From positions 1,054,001 through 1,118,000 of the forward strand of contig NZ_CP012850.1 of assembly GCF_000802205.1 (NCBI RefSeq): 64,000 bases of DNA. The letters run 5' to 3'. Of the stretch, positions 53,016 to 61,547 are shown piece after piece. The DNA is from Candidatus Nitrosocosmicus oleophilus. Lineage in GTDB: Archaea; Thermoproteota; Nitrososphaeria; Nitrososphaerales; Nitrososphaeraceae. The notes beneath the pieces were generated by a model that saw only the letters and a program-made list of their open reading frames with translations, was not told where the DNA came from and did not search any database. Position 1 is the stretch's first letter. Each line of letters begins with the position of its first letter. Made by a program: the position numbers and the translations under genes.

Positions 53016-53293
53016 ATGTGCTGTATTAGTAATATGCTTCTACCTTTAATTGCACTAATTTTTCTTAGTGTTTATTTTTCTTTCAATGATGTTTCTGAAT
53101 GTCTGGGTTTAGAAACGGATCGAACAAATAACAAAAATAGTTTTGACCTATCGAAAAACGATAAGTCCAATCCTACTAATAATTTAACATATATTAATGA
53201 AACATTAGGCATTAATTTTATTTATCCAGATAGTTGGAATCATGTATATAGATATGAGGGTGGGATACCACATGAATATTTTTATCATAATAA
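53016..53293 (+). pseudogene. 5' part of an IS-interrupted beta-propeller gene
   Basis: The 92 codons encode a signal peptide (MLLPLIALIFLSVYFSFNDV), an Asn/Lys-rich linker and 'LGINFIYPDSWNHVYRYEGG', which resembles the start of a PsbP-like domain. The sequence is cut by the IS at 53294. Removing the IS and one target repeat joins codon 93 in frame with 54301 onwards, so the two parts were one gene. In the present state translation would read into the IS and end at 53357. Confidence 0.9.
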
Positions 53294-54290
53294 TGCTTTG
53301 TTGCATAATTCCTTATTCTCCGGTTATCATCATGATCATCATGTTATATTCTTCTAAAAATGTTATACAATGATACTTTTATCATGATCTCCTTTACCAT
53401 GTTTTGAAACCTGTTTGCTGATGTGTATTCACCAAACATTCTCTTTATAGCTGAGAACACAGTTTCAGATATCCATCTCTGTCCGTATTTTCTTTTTGTC
53501 TTCCATTTCAACAGATCCTTTGCTTGTAACTTTACTTCGTTGTTCCTTAACCTATTGTTTTTAGGAGAAACAATAGAGTTCCTTCTTACCTTTATACCTG
53601 GATTGATCTTTTTGTCCTCAAGATACACAAAGTTTGGATTTGAATCATAGGCTCCATCAGCTAGTACCGATTTTATCTTTACAGTGTTTGGTTCTCTCGA
53701 ATCCAAAACATGATTGACTAGTTTCTTTAGCATTTTCCCATCATGTACCTTCTCATCTGTCACTTCCAAAGCAATGATTTTCCTGGTCTTTATGTCTACA
53801 GCAACGTGGATCTTGAGATATCCTTTTCTATTTTGTGTATTCCATTTCTCATCCATCCACTGACCTCTGTTAGTAATCTTGATACCTGTACTGTCTATTG
53901 ATATTATTAGGTCATCATCGTCATCCATCTTGTCTCTTTTAATATCGATGTTTAGCTTGTTGATTCGTTTACAGATGTGACCATAACTTGGTGGATTAGC
54001 AGGTAACCTTTTTCCTGTGGCCTTAATTATACCTTGGGTTTGTCTGTATGGTAGGTGAAATAAATAGCGAATGTAACCAATGGCCAAGATGAAAGAATCT
54101 GGAAATACAAATGGTTTACCCTTTTTGTTTATATTCATATTCTCTATCTCTGAACCCCAACCATCAAGGAAATCATACGAGAAGAGGATCTCACCGCGTT
54201 GAACTAATGAGCGATTGTAAGAGGGCCAGTCTATCACAAATAATCAATCTGTTCATTCCAGCTAAATATGTTGAGTTAGGCGACAAAGCA
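53294..54290 (-). mobile_element. Intact IS5-superfamily insertion sequence, copy 2 (997 bp)
   Basis: The same element as 37552-38548, inverted. The perfect 9-bp target duplication tcataataa lies at 53285-53293 and 54291-54299. It interrupts the beta-propeller gene. Confidence 0.97.
53344..54237 (-). CDS. IS5-superfamily DDE transposase (297 aa), copy 2
   Basis: Identical in sequence to the transposase at 37605-38498, with the catalytic Asp in 'ISIDSTGIK', Asp in 'LADGAYD' and Glu in 'WISETVF' all present. The intact frame and exact identity point to very recent transposition. Confidence 0.95.
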   Translation of the reverse strand: MIDWPSYNRSLVQRGEILFSYDFLDGWGSEIENMNINKKGKPFVFPDSFILAIGYIRYLFHLPYRQTQGIIKATGKRLPANPPSYGHICKRINKLNIDIKRDKMDDDDDLIISIDSTGIKITNRGQWMDEKWNTQNRKGYLKIHVAVDIKTRKIIALEVTDEKVHDGKMLKKLVNHVLDSREPNTVKIKSVLADGAYDSNPNFVYLEDKKINPGIKVRRNSIVSPKNNRLRNNEVKLQAKDLLKWKTKRKYGQRWISETVFSAIKRMFGEYTSANRFQNMVKEIMIKVSLYNIFRRI

Positions 54291-54299
54291 TCATAATAA

Positions 54300-56193
54300 T
54301 ACAAACTCAACGTATATTGATATTTCTTTTACTACGATGTCAACTGAAAGTCTATTGAACGCTATTAGTCATGATATCGAAAGTAAGCGCAAAGACCTAT
54401 TGGATTATCGCATTATTGAAATGAATAATACTGTTTTAGACAACCACGAAAGTTACTATTTAAAACAACGAAATACCAAAATGTATAATTATTCCTCATG
54501 GATATCTACTATTTCTACTGATTTTTACTTAAAACAACTTAATAGTGTAATAGATATAAGATACGTTGCAGATGAGGATCTATTCAATCAGTCGCTTCCT
54601 GTTTTTTGGCAAATTGTTAAATCATTGAATTTAACTTCCGAATTTGAAAATTCAGCTTTATATGCACCAATCATAAAAACAGGGAGTGTCCCTTTTTCTT
54701 TTGGATATAACCCCAGCACAAAAATACTGTATGTATCTAATGCCGCTTCAAATACTATATCTGTTATTAATACCCGTAATAATCAGGTGGTCTCAAACAT
54801 TGCGGTTGGGCAAATTCCGCAAGATATAGCTATTAATACTGATTTGAATCAGGTATATGTTGCTAATACTGGATCAAAAAACATAGCCATTATTGATGGA
54901 TTAACAAATAAAATCACTGGACAAATTGACGTTGGATTTACCTTTGATAACATGGTGTTGGATCCTTATCAAAATCTGTTATTTATTTCCGATAGTTTAA
55001 GCAGCACTCTCTCAATTATCGATACTATTTCACATAATGTGTTTGAAAAAGATATCCCTATTACCATTAAACCTGTGGAGATGAAAATTAATCCCATTAC
55101 TAAACAACTCTTCTTTCTAAATCAAAACTATTCAGTTATATCTATGGAGTATTTTAGCGATTCCTCTAGAAGTCCCCCTCAACTTGGATCTCCCGCTATA
55201 TATTTGAACGGGACTCAAAATTGGGATATAGCGGTAGACCAAAATACTAACAAAGTTTATGTTTCTGACAATACTGAAGATATCATATCTGTTATCGATG
55301 GTTTTAGCCTTCAGAAGCTTAAAGATATCCCGGTAAGCTATGGACCACGTTATTTGTCATTAAGCCCTTACAATGATCAGTTATTTGTATCGCATCAAGA
55401 GAACAATACTATAACAATAATTAATAGAACTACTAATGAAGTTGAAAAAACCATTCATACAAGGAATAATCCGTTACAATCTTTTTATAATGGAGATATG
55501 AATATTGCTTATGTTTCTGACATTAAAAATAATGGTATATTTATTATTGATGGAAAAACAAAAAATGTTTCTGTTGGATTAGAGTTCGTCTATGAACCAG
55601 CAGAAATTGGTTATTTAAATTGTAACAACAAAAATTATACTAACCACGCATACGCATTTTTTGATACAGGCAGCAGGTTAATTTGTTATCCTGTAATATT
55701 TCCAAATTATACTACAACCTATCAATTCAGTTCCCTCCAATACCTTGATGCTATATTTAATGCAAATTTTTCTGAGCCGCCTTATCATCTAGAAGCTACT
55801 AATTTTGGTACAGCACTAGTCAAGTTCACGGTCATACCTGATAATCTTTTGGGTCAAATAGAGAACGTGATAAATAGTCAATTTCATGACATCTTTTATA
55901 GTATTTTTATAGTTATAATAGTAGCACCCATAATAAGTTGGGCTATTCCTTATTACATATCACAAAGGAGGAAAAAAATACAATTAAGACACATCAGATA
56001 TCATTATACAAAAATTGATAATATTTACAATGAGCATAACAAATACAAAACTGAATGTTTGTCAATTTTAGAAGAATATCGTAAGGATCTCGTTTCGTTA
56101 TTTCATCGTGGAATTTTGGAAGACTCTTCATATGTATTTTTAAATACTCATATTGTTGAGTATCAGAAGAAATTGAGTAATGCCGGTCCCTAA
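54300..56193 (+). pseudogene. 3' part of the IS-interrupted YVTN beta-propeller gene
   Basis: In frame with the 5' part it continues 'TNSTYIDISFTTMSTESLLN'. It then has a YVTN-type propeller over about residues 130-410 of this part, with repeats such as 'LYVSNAASNTISVINTRNNQ', 'VYVANTGSKNIAIIDGLTNK' and 'VYVSDNTEDIISVIDGF'. Further on comes a membrane helix 'IFYSIFIVIIVAPIISWAIP' followed by a basic cytoplasmic tail. The internal ATG at 54337 could start a 618-residue product, but it would lack the export signal. The restored protein has about 723 residues: signal peptide, PsbP-like region, propeller, C-terminal anchor. Confidence 0.9.
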
Positions 56194-56350
56194 GTTCAAC
56201 AATCGAGGTGCCTATGTAAAATATTTTGAAAGGTATTGAATTTTGTTCATTATGTTCCAATTTTTATATTGAGTGAATGTAGTTCCTTTGAATTCATGTC
56301 ATGAAGTTCTCTAAACGAACGGGATGGGAACGTACGATGTAATAAGAATT

Positions 56351-56393
56351 CGGTGGGCTTCGAATCCATGATGTACATGGGAACTGTTAATTT
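56351..56393 (+). repeat. Tagged repeat element, family B, copy B6
   Basis: 'cggtgggcttcgaatccatg' continues with 'atgtacatgggaactg'. The palindrome is ccatg-atgta-catgg, with a changed loop and constant stem. It is the only noteworthy feature in the spacer 56194-56582. Confidence 0.8.
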
Positions 56394-56582
56394 ATTAAGA
56401 TTTGGCAGACAAATTATTCAAATATTTAGATTGAATTTATTTAAATTTACAGTTGTCTGAGCTTATAAAACAACATAAGAAAATAAGGAAATAACATTAA
56501 TAGCGAGCCAAACAGCCTGGTAGCGCTGATAGCTGATATTTTTTAATATGTATATAAACCAACTGACATTACTATAAATTGT

Positions 56583-57137
56583 GTGCAAACCACACAAAAA
56601 GATAAAGAAGATCAAATTTTGAACTTATTAGAGGAAGGATATACTAACAGGCAGATTTGTAAAATTGAACATTGTTCGCCAAATAAGGTATCCAGTGTCA
56701 ATAAAAAAAGAACTGGAAAAATCAACGAATTGGATACACAAATTAAAAATAAATCCATTTGTTCACAGGTATTTGACCTATTGGAAAAAAAAGTTCCCCT
56801 TGCCCAGATTATTACAAGGGTTGATATCGATCCGGATGAAGCAATGAAAATAGAAAATAAATATCTTCAAGTGTCAAAAAGAGATAGGATCATCTATTTG
56901 CTTAGAGAAGAAAAAGACATGGTTTTAACTATCGAGAAACTAGAATTTCTAAAAGCAAATCCTGATCTATGGAAGGAAATCAAAAAAACGATGGACATTC
57001 AAACAGTGAATAGGAATCTAGTGATAGAAGGAGATAATATTGAAAATGAAATAGAAGGAAAAAAAATTTTACTAAAAAATTTTTATAACAAAATGATAAA
57101 AGAAAAAAGAAAAAAATTGGGGATTGATATCTATTAA
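56583..57137 (+). CDS. Helix-turn-helix-like, lysine-rich hypothetical protein (184 aa)
   Basis: Residues about 8-40 ('EDQILNLLEEGYTNRQICKI' with 'HCSPNKVSSVNKKRTG') look like a helix-turn-helix of the sigma/resolvase kind. A second similar unit follows ('SICSQVFDLLEKKVPLAQII', 'VDIDPDEAMKIENKYL'). The C-terminal 90 residues are charged and helical. It may be a DNA-binding protein. The start is GTG 56583. A TATA-like 'tatgtatataaacc' lies about 30 bases upstream. No partner gene is adjacent. Confidence 0.6.
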   Translation: MQTTQKDKEDQILNLLEEGYTNRQICKIEHCSPNKVSSVNKKRTGKINELDTQIKNKSICSQVFDLLEKKVPLAQIITRVDIDPDEAMKIENKYLQVSKRDRIIYLLREEKDMVLTIEKLEFLKANPDLWKEIKKTMDIQTVNRNLVIEGDNIENEIEGKKILLKNFYNKMIKEKRKKLGIDIY

Positions 57138-57230
57138 TTCAATCACAAATAAATTTCTGTATTTTTTAGATGCCCAGAAAGAATCATCATCACAATATAT
57201 AACATAAGAGATGCCAGTTTGCTATTACAG

Positions 57231-57270
57231 CGGGCCCGGTGGGTTTAGTAATAGAAATATTACGAGTCTG
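57231..57270 (+). repeat. Tagged repeat element, family A, copy A7
   Basis: Tag 'cgggcccggtggg' plus 'tttagtaatagaaatattac' and 'gagtct'. The palindrome is gtaata-gaaa-tattac: the loop base is changed, the stem perfect. It is preceded by 'tattacag'. Confidence 0.85.
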
Positions 57271-57383
57271 CTTCCTTGAGCATTACATAATTATTCAAAT
57301 CCAAGTCATTTGGATAGGAATCAAAAATATACTTGGTCATTCCAAATAGTCATTCTTACTGCGTCTTTACATTCTCTTTTATC

Positions 57384-57500
57384 TTATTTCTCCCTAGTAT
57401 TTTTTACCATCCATTCTTGAGATTTCAGATATCCTAGCATTGATATTATTAGTAGAATTATGCCGCCTACTAGTATATATGACAGGGAATAAAGCTTCAC
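57384..57500 (-). CDS. Possible small membrane protein (38 aa)
   Basis: From GTG 57500 the frame reads MKLYSLSYILVGGIILLIIS, then MLGYLKSQEWMVKNTREK and a stop. One clear membrane helix is followed by a charged tail. No ATG start is available. Small proteins of this type are frequent in these archaea. Confidence 0.35.
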   Translation of the reverse strand: MKLYSLSYILVGGIILLIISMLGYLKSQEWMVKNTREK

Positions 57501-57675
57501 GGAGAGTATCTTTAGACTTAGGTTAATTATTTGCTAAGTTAATACCTTATCTACAAATAATTCCTTAATATTGGAATTCAAAAGCTGGTAGTACTGTATA
57601 TTTTCTTCTAAAAATGTAGTAAAAGGCTGTTATACTTCATGAAAAACAATTATAACGCTTTGGAAATAATTTCGT

Positions 57676-57822
57676 CTATAAGTCATTTTCGGTCCATGGT
57701 GTTTTTGGAAAAAATTTACTAGTTAGACCGTTGACTAACCGTCTTAATTCAGGTAAATTATCTGCTCTTACCTCGATCGTTTTATTCTCTTCAATGGTTA
57801 CTTTTATATAGTATTCGGGCAT
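57676..57822 (-). CDS. Small hypothetical protein (48 aa)
   Basis: The ATG-started frame MPEYYIKVTIEENKTIEVRA with 'NLPELRRLVNGLTSKFF' predicts two strands and a helix, a compact small domain. No family is recognised. The remainder of the spacer 57823-58252 holds no gene. Confidence 0.45.
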   Translation of the reverse strand: MPEYYIKVTIEENKTIEVRADNLPELRRLVNGLTSKFFPKTPWTENDL

Positions 57823-58252
57823 GACAATACGTCTAAATTTTATTATATAAAGTTATCCAATATTGCTACTGAACTGGATAAAAATCCACATATACGCGTG
57901 AGATCCTCGTTCCTAACTAGAAATAAACTAGTTCCTTACAGTCGACATTTTGTTCTAAATAACCATAAATTCTTTTTAGTGTAGTAAGTTATCAGGTAAA
58001 ACAGAAAGGCCTGACAATATTTTCTTTAATTCCGTACAAGATTTTAGGAAATGACCAACATGGTTACTGTTTAAGGAAATTAAACTTATCAAATCTAATA
58101 TCCAGTCTAAATATCACTTTGAGAATTAAATTATACTTTATAAGCGTCATGACATTTATAAAGAATGTAATTATTAAGTTAAGTTTCTTGGCGAGCAGTC
58201 TATAATAACGCAAGTATTAGAATCTACAAAAAGTTATCCTATTTCAAATCAA

Positions 58253-61200
58253 TTGGTGTACTATTCTAGAATGCTTATCATCCACTATGATGAATATTGC
58301 CAATTAATGGGAAAATACTTAAAAAGTTTTTATGCTAGAAGACGCTATTGCTTTGACATGGAGTCATTATTTCGGTTCTCTTTTATTCGTCCTGCGGTAA
58401 ATCAAGATCCAGCCAACTCTAGTATAGACCTAAGTCAGAATACACCCTTTCAAAGAGATCTCATTGAGGCATCAAAATCCGACAGACCTCGTGAGGCAAT
58501 GAGGGAGGTAGCATTGATTTATGTCGCTGGGCCTGATTTTATTAGCGAACCCAGTGTAAATCCTTTGCATTTAAATTTAGTGACTTTTGCTCGCTCGCTA
58601 GACAAATTAGAACGAGAAGAGGAAGTATCACATGAGGATGTAGTCAGAGCGGTAAGAAAGGCCTTTGATGCAGATCCAGATGAACTAATCCGAGATTCTG
58701 TACTCGAGGTTCCAGTGATGAGGCTTAAAGACTCCATCTTAGCAATTAAACAACTACAGGAGAAACATATTCTTCCCATTGAAGCGCTAGTTGGACAACT
58801 TCGAGACCTAGATCTGATTGTTAAAGTAGCGTCTCACGATGATTTTCCTAAATCTGTTACCTCCTTAAAGTTATATCGCAGGCGTTCTTTACGCTTGCCA
58901 GATTTTCCCGCTTTACCATCAGTCCTTTCGACTGCTAGATTAGAGAAAGAATGGTATATCAAACTGAAAGAAGAAAATACAAAACGTCAAAACCACATAC
59001 AGAGCCTTGTTGATCGATACTTAGCCTCTGTAAAGGCAATAGAGGAATTGACTACACTAGGTGGAGAATATTTTCATACAACTCCAGAGACCCAAAGTAA
59101 CGGACGCAGTCCCAGAGAAGAATTACCTAAGGAAACCAGAAAGCCTCTCTTTAAACCGCTACCTGGTGATGAAGCTACTTTCCGTCTAAAGTCTAGTGCT
59201 CATGACAAATTATCTGAAAGTACAAAGAATATTCTAAAGGATAAGGATTTGGATATAACTAAAACCCCATTGGACAAGCTTGTTGAATCACTGAAAAAGG
59301 AGATTACTAAATCGCGCAGTGAACTTGATGCTTTGTATGCTAAATCACCTCGGATGATAATTAAACGAATTGGTGATACCCTAGTAACCATCTCGACTCC
59401 ATCATCCTCTCGTTGGGAAAGCGTCTTATTAAGGGGACCTCCATACAAGAAACTTCCTACTTTAGCATTGGAGGACCAAATTCCCACAACGAGGGGTAAG
59501 GTTTTTCCTTCAGGAGTCAGTGATTTGATGATTGTGAAGCAACAACTAATAGGTTATGAGGGAGCGGATATTGCTCACATCGAAAACATATTAAAGAGTG
59601 AACACCTGATTCGTGAGCATGTTCGAAGACAGGAAATTGAACAGATTACTTTCCGTGAAACCGAAGTAACCAAGTCAGAAGAACGAGATCTGCAATCCAG
59701 CAGCAGATATGAGATGTCCCAAGAAACTAATACAACTATAAAGCAAGATTCTTCTCTTAAGGCTGGCTTAACTCTATCTGGAAGATATGGTCCGTCAGTA
59801 GAGTTTACTGCTAGTGCAGAAGGCGCATTTTCGCGATCAAAAGAAGAAGCTACAAAGTCCGCTAGTTCGTATTCTCAAGAAATTACTGAACGAAGTGCTG
59901 CGAAAATAACTGAGAGAGTTCTTCTACGAGAATCGCTCCGAATTACAACAGAGACAACAGAAAAAAACCTACATGAGTTTGATAATAAACAAATTGGATC
60001 AAATCACATATCTGGAGTTTATCAGTGGATAAACAAGATTTACCAGGCGCAGATGTTTAACTATGGAATGCGGACAATGTTTGACTTTATGATTCCCGAG
60101 CCTGCAGCATTCTTAATCGAGGTCTTGAAGTCTGCAAAAGAAAGCAGTATAGATATTGAAAAGCCAGAAGAGTTTACGTTAACACCAGCACAAATAGACG
60201 AGAATACTTATGGTGATTATGTTAAACTATATGGGGTAACTGATGTATCTCCTCCACCTGAACAATATATAATTGCATCTCATACTTTTAAGGGTACTGA
60301 AAGTACTAAGGAGTACAGTCATGCAGGAGAAATAGCTATAGACGATGGTTACGAGGCCATTGAAGGATGCGTAGTTGCTATTTTTAATGAAAAGGGTGAT
60401 CCTGCTTCTTCCTCCTTTGCCTTAGGGAGGCGGGTAGGTGGTGGCGATACCCCGCATTCTTGGATATGGACCACTCCACTCGATTTAGAGACAAAATCGA
60501 TTCCTTTTGCATTGGATACTTTCAATATCGACACTATTAATTTCGCCATTGAAGTAAAGTGCCAACGAACACTTCACTTAATGAACAAATGGCGTCATGA
60601 TACTCATGCTAAAATCACTATTGCTTATAAGGCACGTCTATCTGAATACGAAGAGAAGTTATCTGCGCTAAGTATCCAAGCAGGTGTATCGATTGAAGGT
60701 AAAAATCCACTTTTTAACTTAGAGACTATTAACAATGAGCTAAAGAAGAACTGTATTAGCATCATCACGGATCAACACTACGATCTCTTTGATGCAATAG
60801 AACTAGACAGCGCTGGTAAATTTCCACAAATTGACCTACCAAAGGCTCAAACCGAGGGACCATACGTACGTTTTTTTGAACAAGCTTTTGAATGGGAGAA
60901 CATGACATGGGTGGGATATCCCTATTTCTGGGGAAGGAAGGGTCAATGGCAGGAGCGAATTGTTTTTGAAGACCCAGACCCGTTGTTCAATCAGTTCTTA
61001 AAGGCGGGCTATTGTAGAGTGGTAGTCCCTGTTCGACCAGGCTTTGAGAGTGCCATTGACCACTTTAGAAAATACGGAGAGTTGTGGAATGGAGGGCCTC
61101 TTCCCACAATATCCAGTCCGTTATATCTGCCCGTCGCAGATGAACTAGCAGAAAGGCTTGACCGACCAGGAACTGAAATTCCCGAAGGTGAACCCTGGAT

Positions 61201-61294
61201 TGTTAAGATCCCAACTACATTGGTAAAACTGCGTGATGACGACTCGCTGCCGAGTTGGGTCTATGACGAAGATGGGAAGTGGGTTGAAAGTTGA
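58253..61294 (+). CDS. Very large bacterial-like protein of unknown function (1013 aa)
   Basis: The best start is probably Met36 (58358, MESLFRFSFIRPAVNQD); the track from TTG 58253 adds an unusual N-terminus. The order is: an N-terminal conserved part ('SSIDLSQNTPFQRDLIEASK', 'DRPREAMREVALIYVAG'); long helical regions (about 165-360); a Thr/Glu/Ser-rich segment (about 460-580) with 'ITFRETEVTKSEERDLQSSS' and 'SEITERSAAKITERV'-like repeats; 'GVYQWINKIYQAQMFNYGMR' with 'FDFMIPEPAAFL'; and beta-rich C-terminal domains. There is no signal peptide. This domain order is reminiscent of large bacterial proteins of unknown role. Base composition is less AT-rich than in the neighbouring genes, which suggests lateral transfer. 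It is followed by the 702-residue toxin-like gene on the same strand. Confidence 0.7.
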   Translation: MVYYSRMLIIHYDEYCQLMGKYLKSFYARRRYCFDMESLFRFSFIRPAVNQDPANSSIDLSQNTPFQRDLIEASKSDRPREAMREVALIYVAGPDFISEPSVNPLHLNLVTFARSLDKLEREEEVSHEDVVRAVRKAFDADPDELIRDSVLEVPVMRLKDSILAIKQLQEKHILPIEALVGQLRDLDLIVKVASHDDFPKSVTSLKLYRRRSLRLPDFPALPSVLSTARLEKEWYIKLKEENTKRQNHIQSLVDRYLASVKAIEELTTLGGEYFHTTPETQSNGRSPREELPKETRKPLFKPLPGDEATFRLKSSAHDKLSESTKNILKDKDLDITKTPLDKLVESLKKEITKSRSELDALYAKSPRMIIKRIGDTLVTISTPSSSRWESVLLRGPPYKKLPTLALEDQIPTTRGKVFPSGVSDLMIVKQQLIGYEGADIAHIENILKSEHLIREHVRRQEIEQITFRETEVTKSEERDLQSSSRYEMSQETNTTIKQDSSLKAGLTLSGRYGPSVEFTASAEGAFSRSKEEATKSASSYSQEITERSAAKITERVLLRESLRITTETTEKNLHEFDNKQIGSNHISGVYQWINKIYQAQMFNYGMRTMFDFMIPEPAAFLIEVLKSAKESSIDIEKPEEFTLTPAQIDENTYGDYVKLYGVTDVSPPPEQYIIASHTFKGTESTKEYSHAGEIAIDDGYEAIEGCVVAIFNEKGDPASSSFALGRRVGGGDTPHSWIWTTPLDLETKSIPFALDTFNIDTINFAIEVKCQRTLHLMNKWRHDTHAKITIAYKARLSEYEEKLSALSIQAGVSIEGKNPLFNLETINNELKKNCISIITDQHYDLFDAIELDSAGKFPQIDLPKAQTEGPYVRFFEQAFEWENMTWVGYPYFWGRKGQWQERIVFEDPDPLFNQFLKAGYCRVVVPVRPGFESAIDHFRKYGELWNGGPLPTISSPLYLPVADELAERLDRPGTEIPEGEPWIVKIPTTLVKLRDDDSLPSWVYDEDGKWVES

Positions 61295-61305
61295 AAGATA
61301 GAAAG

Positions 61306-61455
61306 ATGAATGATTGGTCAAAACGATATAATGGTATTCCTCAAAAGGATATTCTTAACGTCATTGGTCTGCCATTTGGTTGTGACCATGAAATGCAACT
61401 TATGAATTCAATTGCTCGCATCTCATTACTTAAACTAATTATTTGTTATCTCTAG
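61306..61455 (+). CDS. Possible small protein between the two large genes (49 aa)
   Basis: The ATG-started frame MNDWSKRYNGIPQKDILNVI, then 'GLPFGCDHEMQLM', ends in a hydrophobic stretch 'ISLLKLIICYL'. It begins 11 bases after the large gene, with 'gaaagatg' in front. It may be a real small gene, or a fragment. The rest of the gap to 61547 is empty. Confidence 0.3.
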   Translation: MNDWSKRYNGIPQKDILNVIGLPFGCDHEMQLMNSIARISLLKLIICYL

Positions 61456-61547
61456 TGATTGTTCTGATTGATTAAATCGTCCTGTAGCCATACTGACGGA
61501 TCGATGTTAAAATGGAGTAAAGATGATGGCGATACAGGAGTACAGAA

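Noticed and set aside
53423-53650. Frames opposite the transposase (also 38192-38419, 37504-37731, 54111-54296)
   Set aside because: They recur only because the IS is duplicated; they are shadows of the transposase gene.
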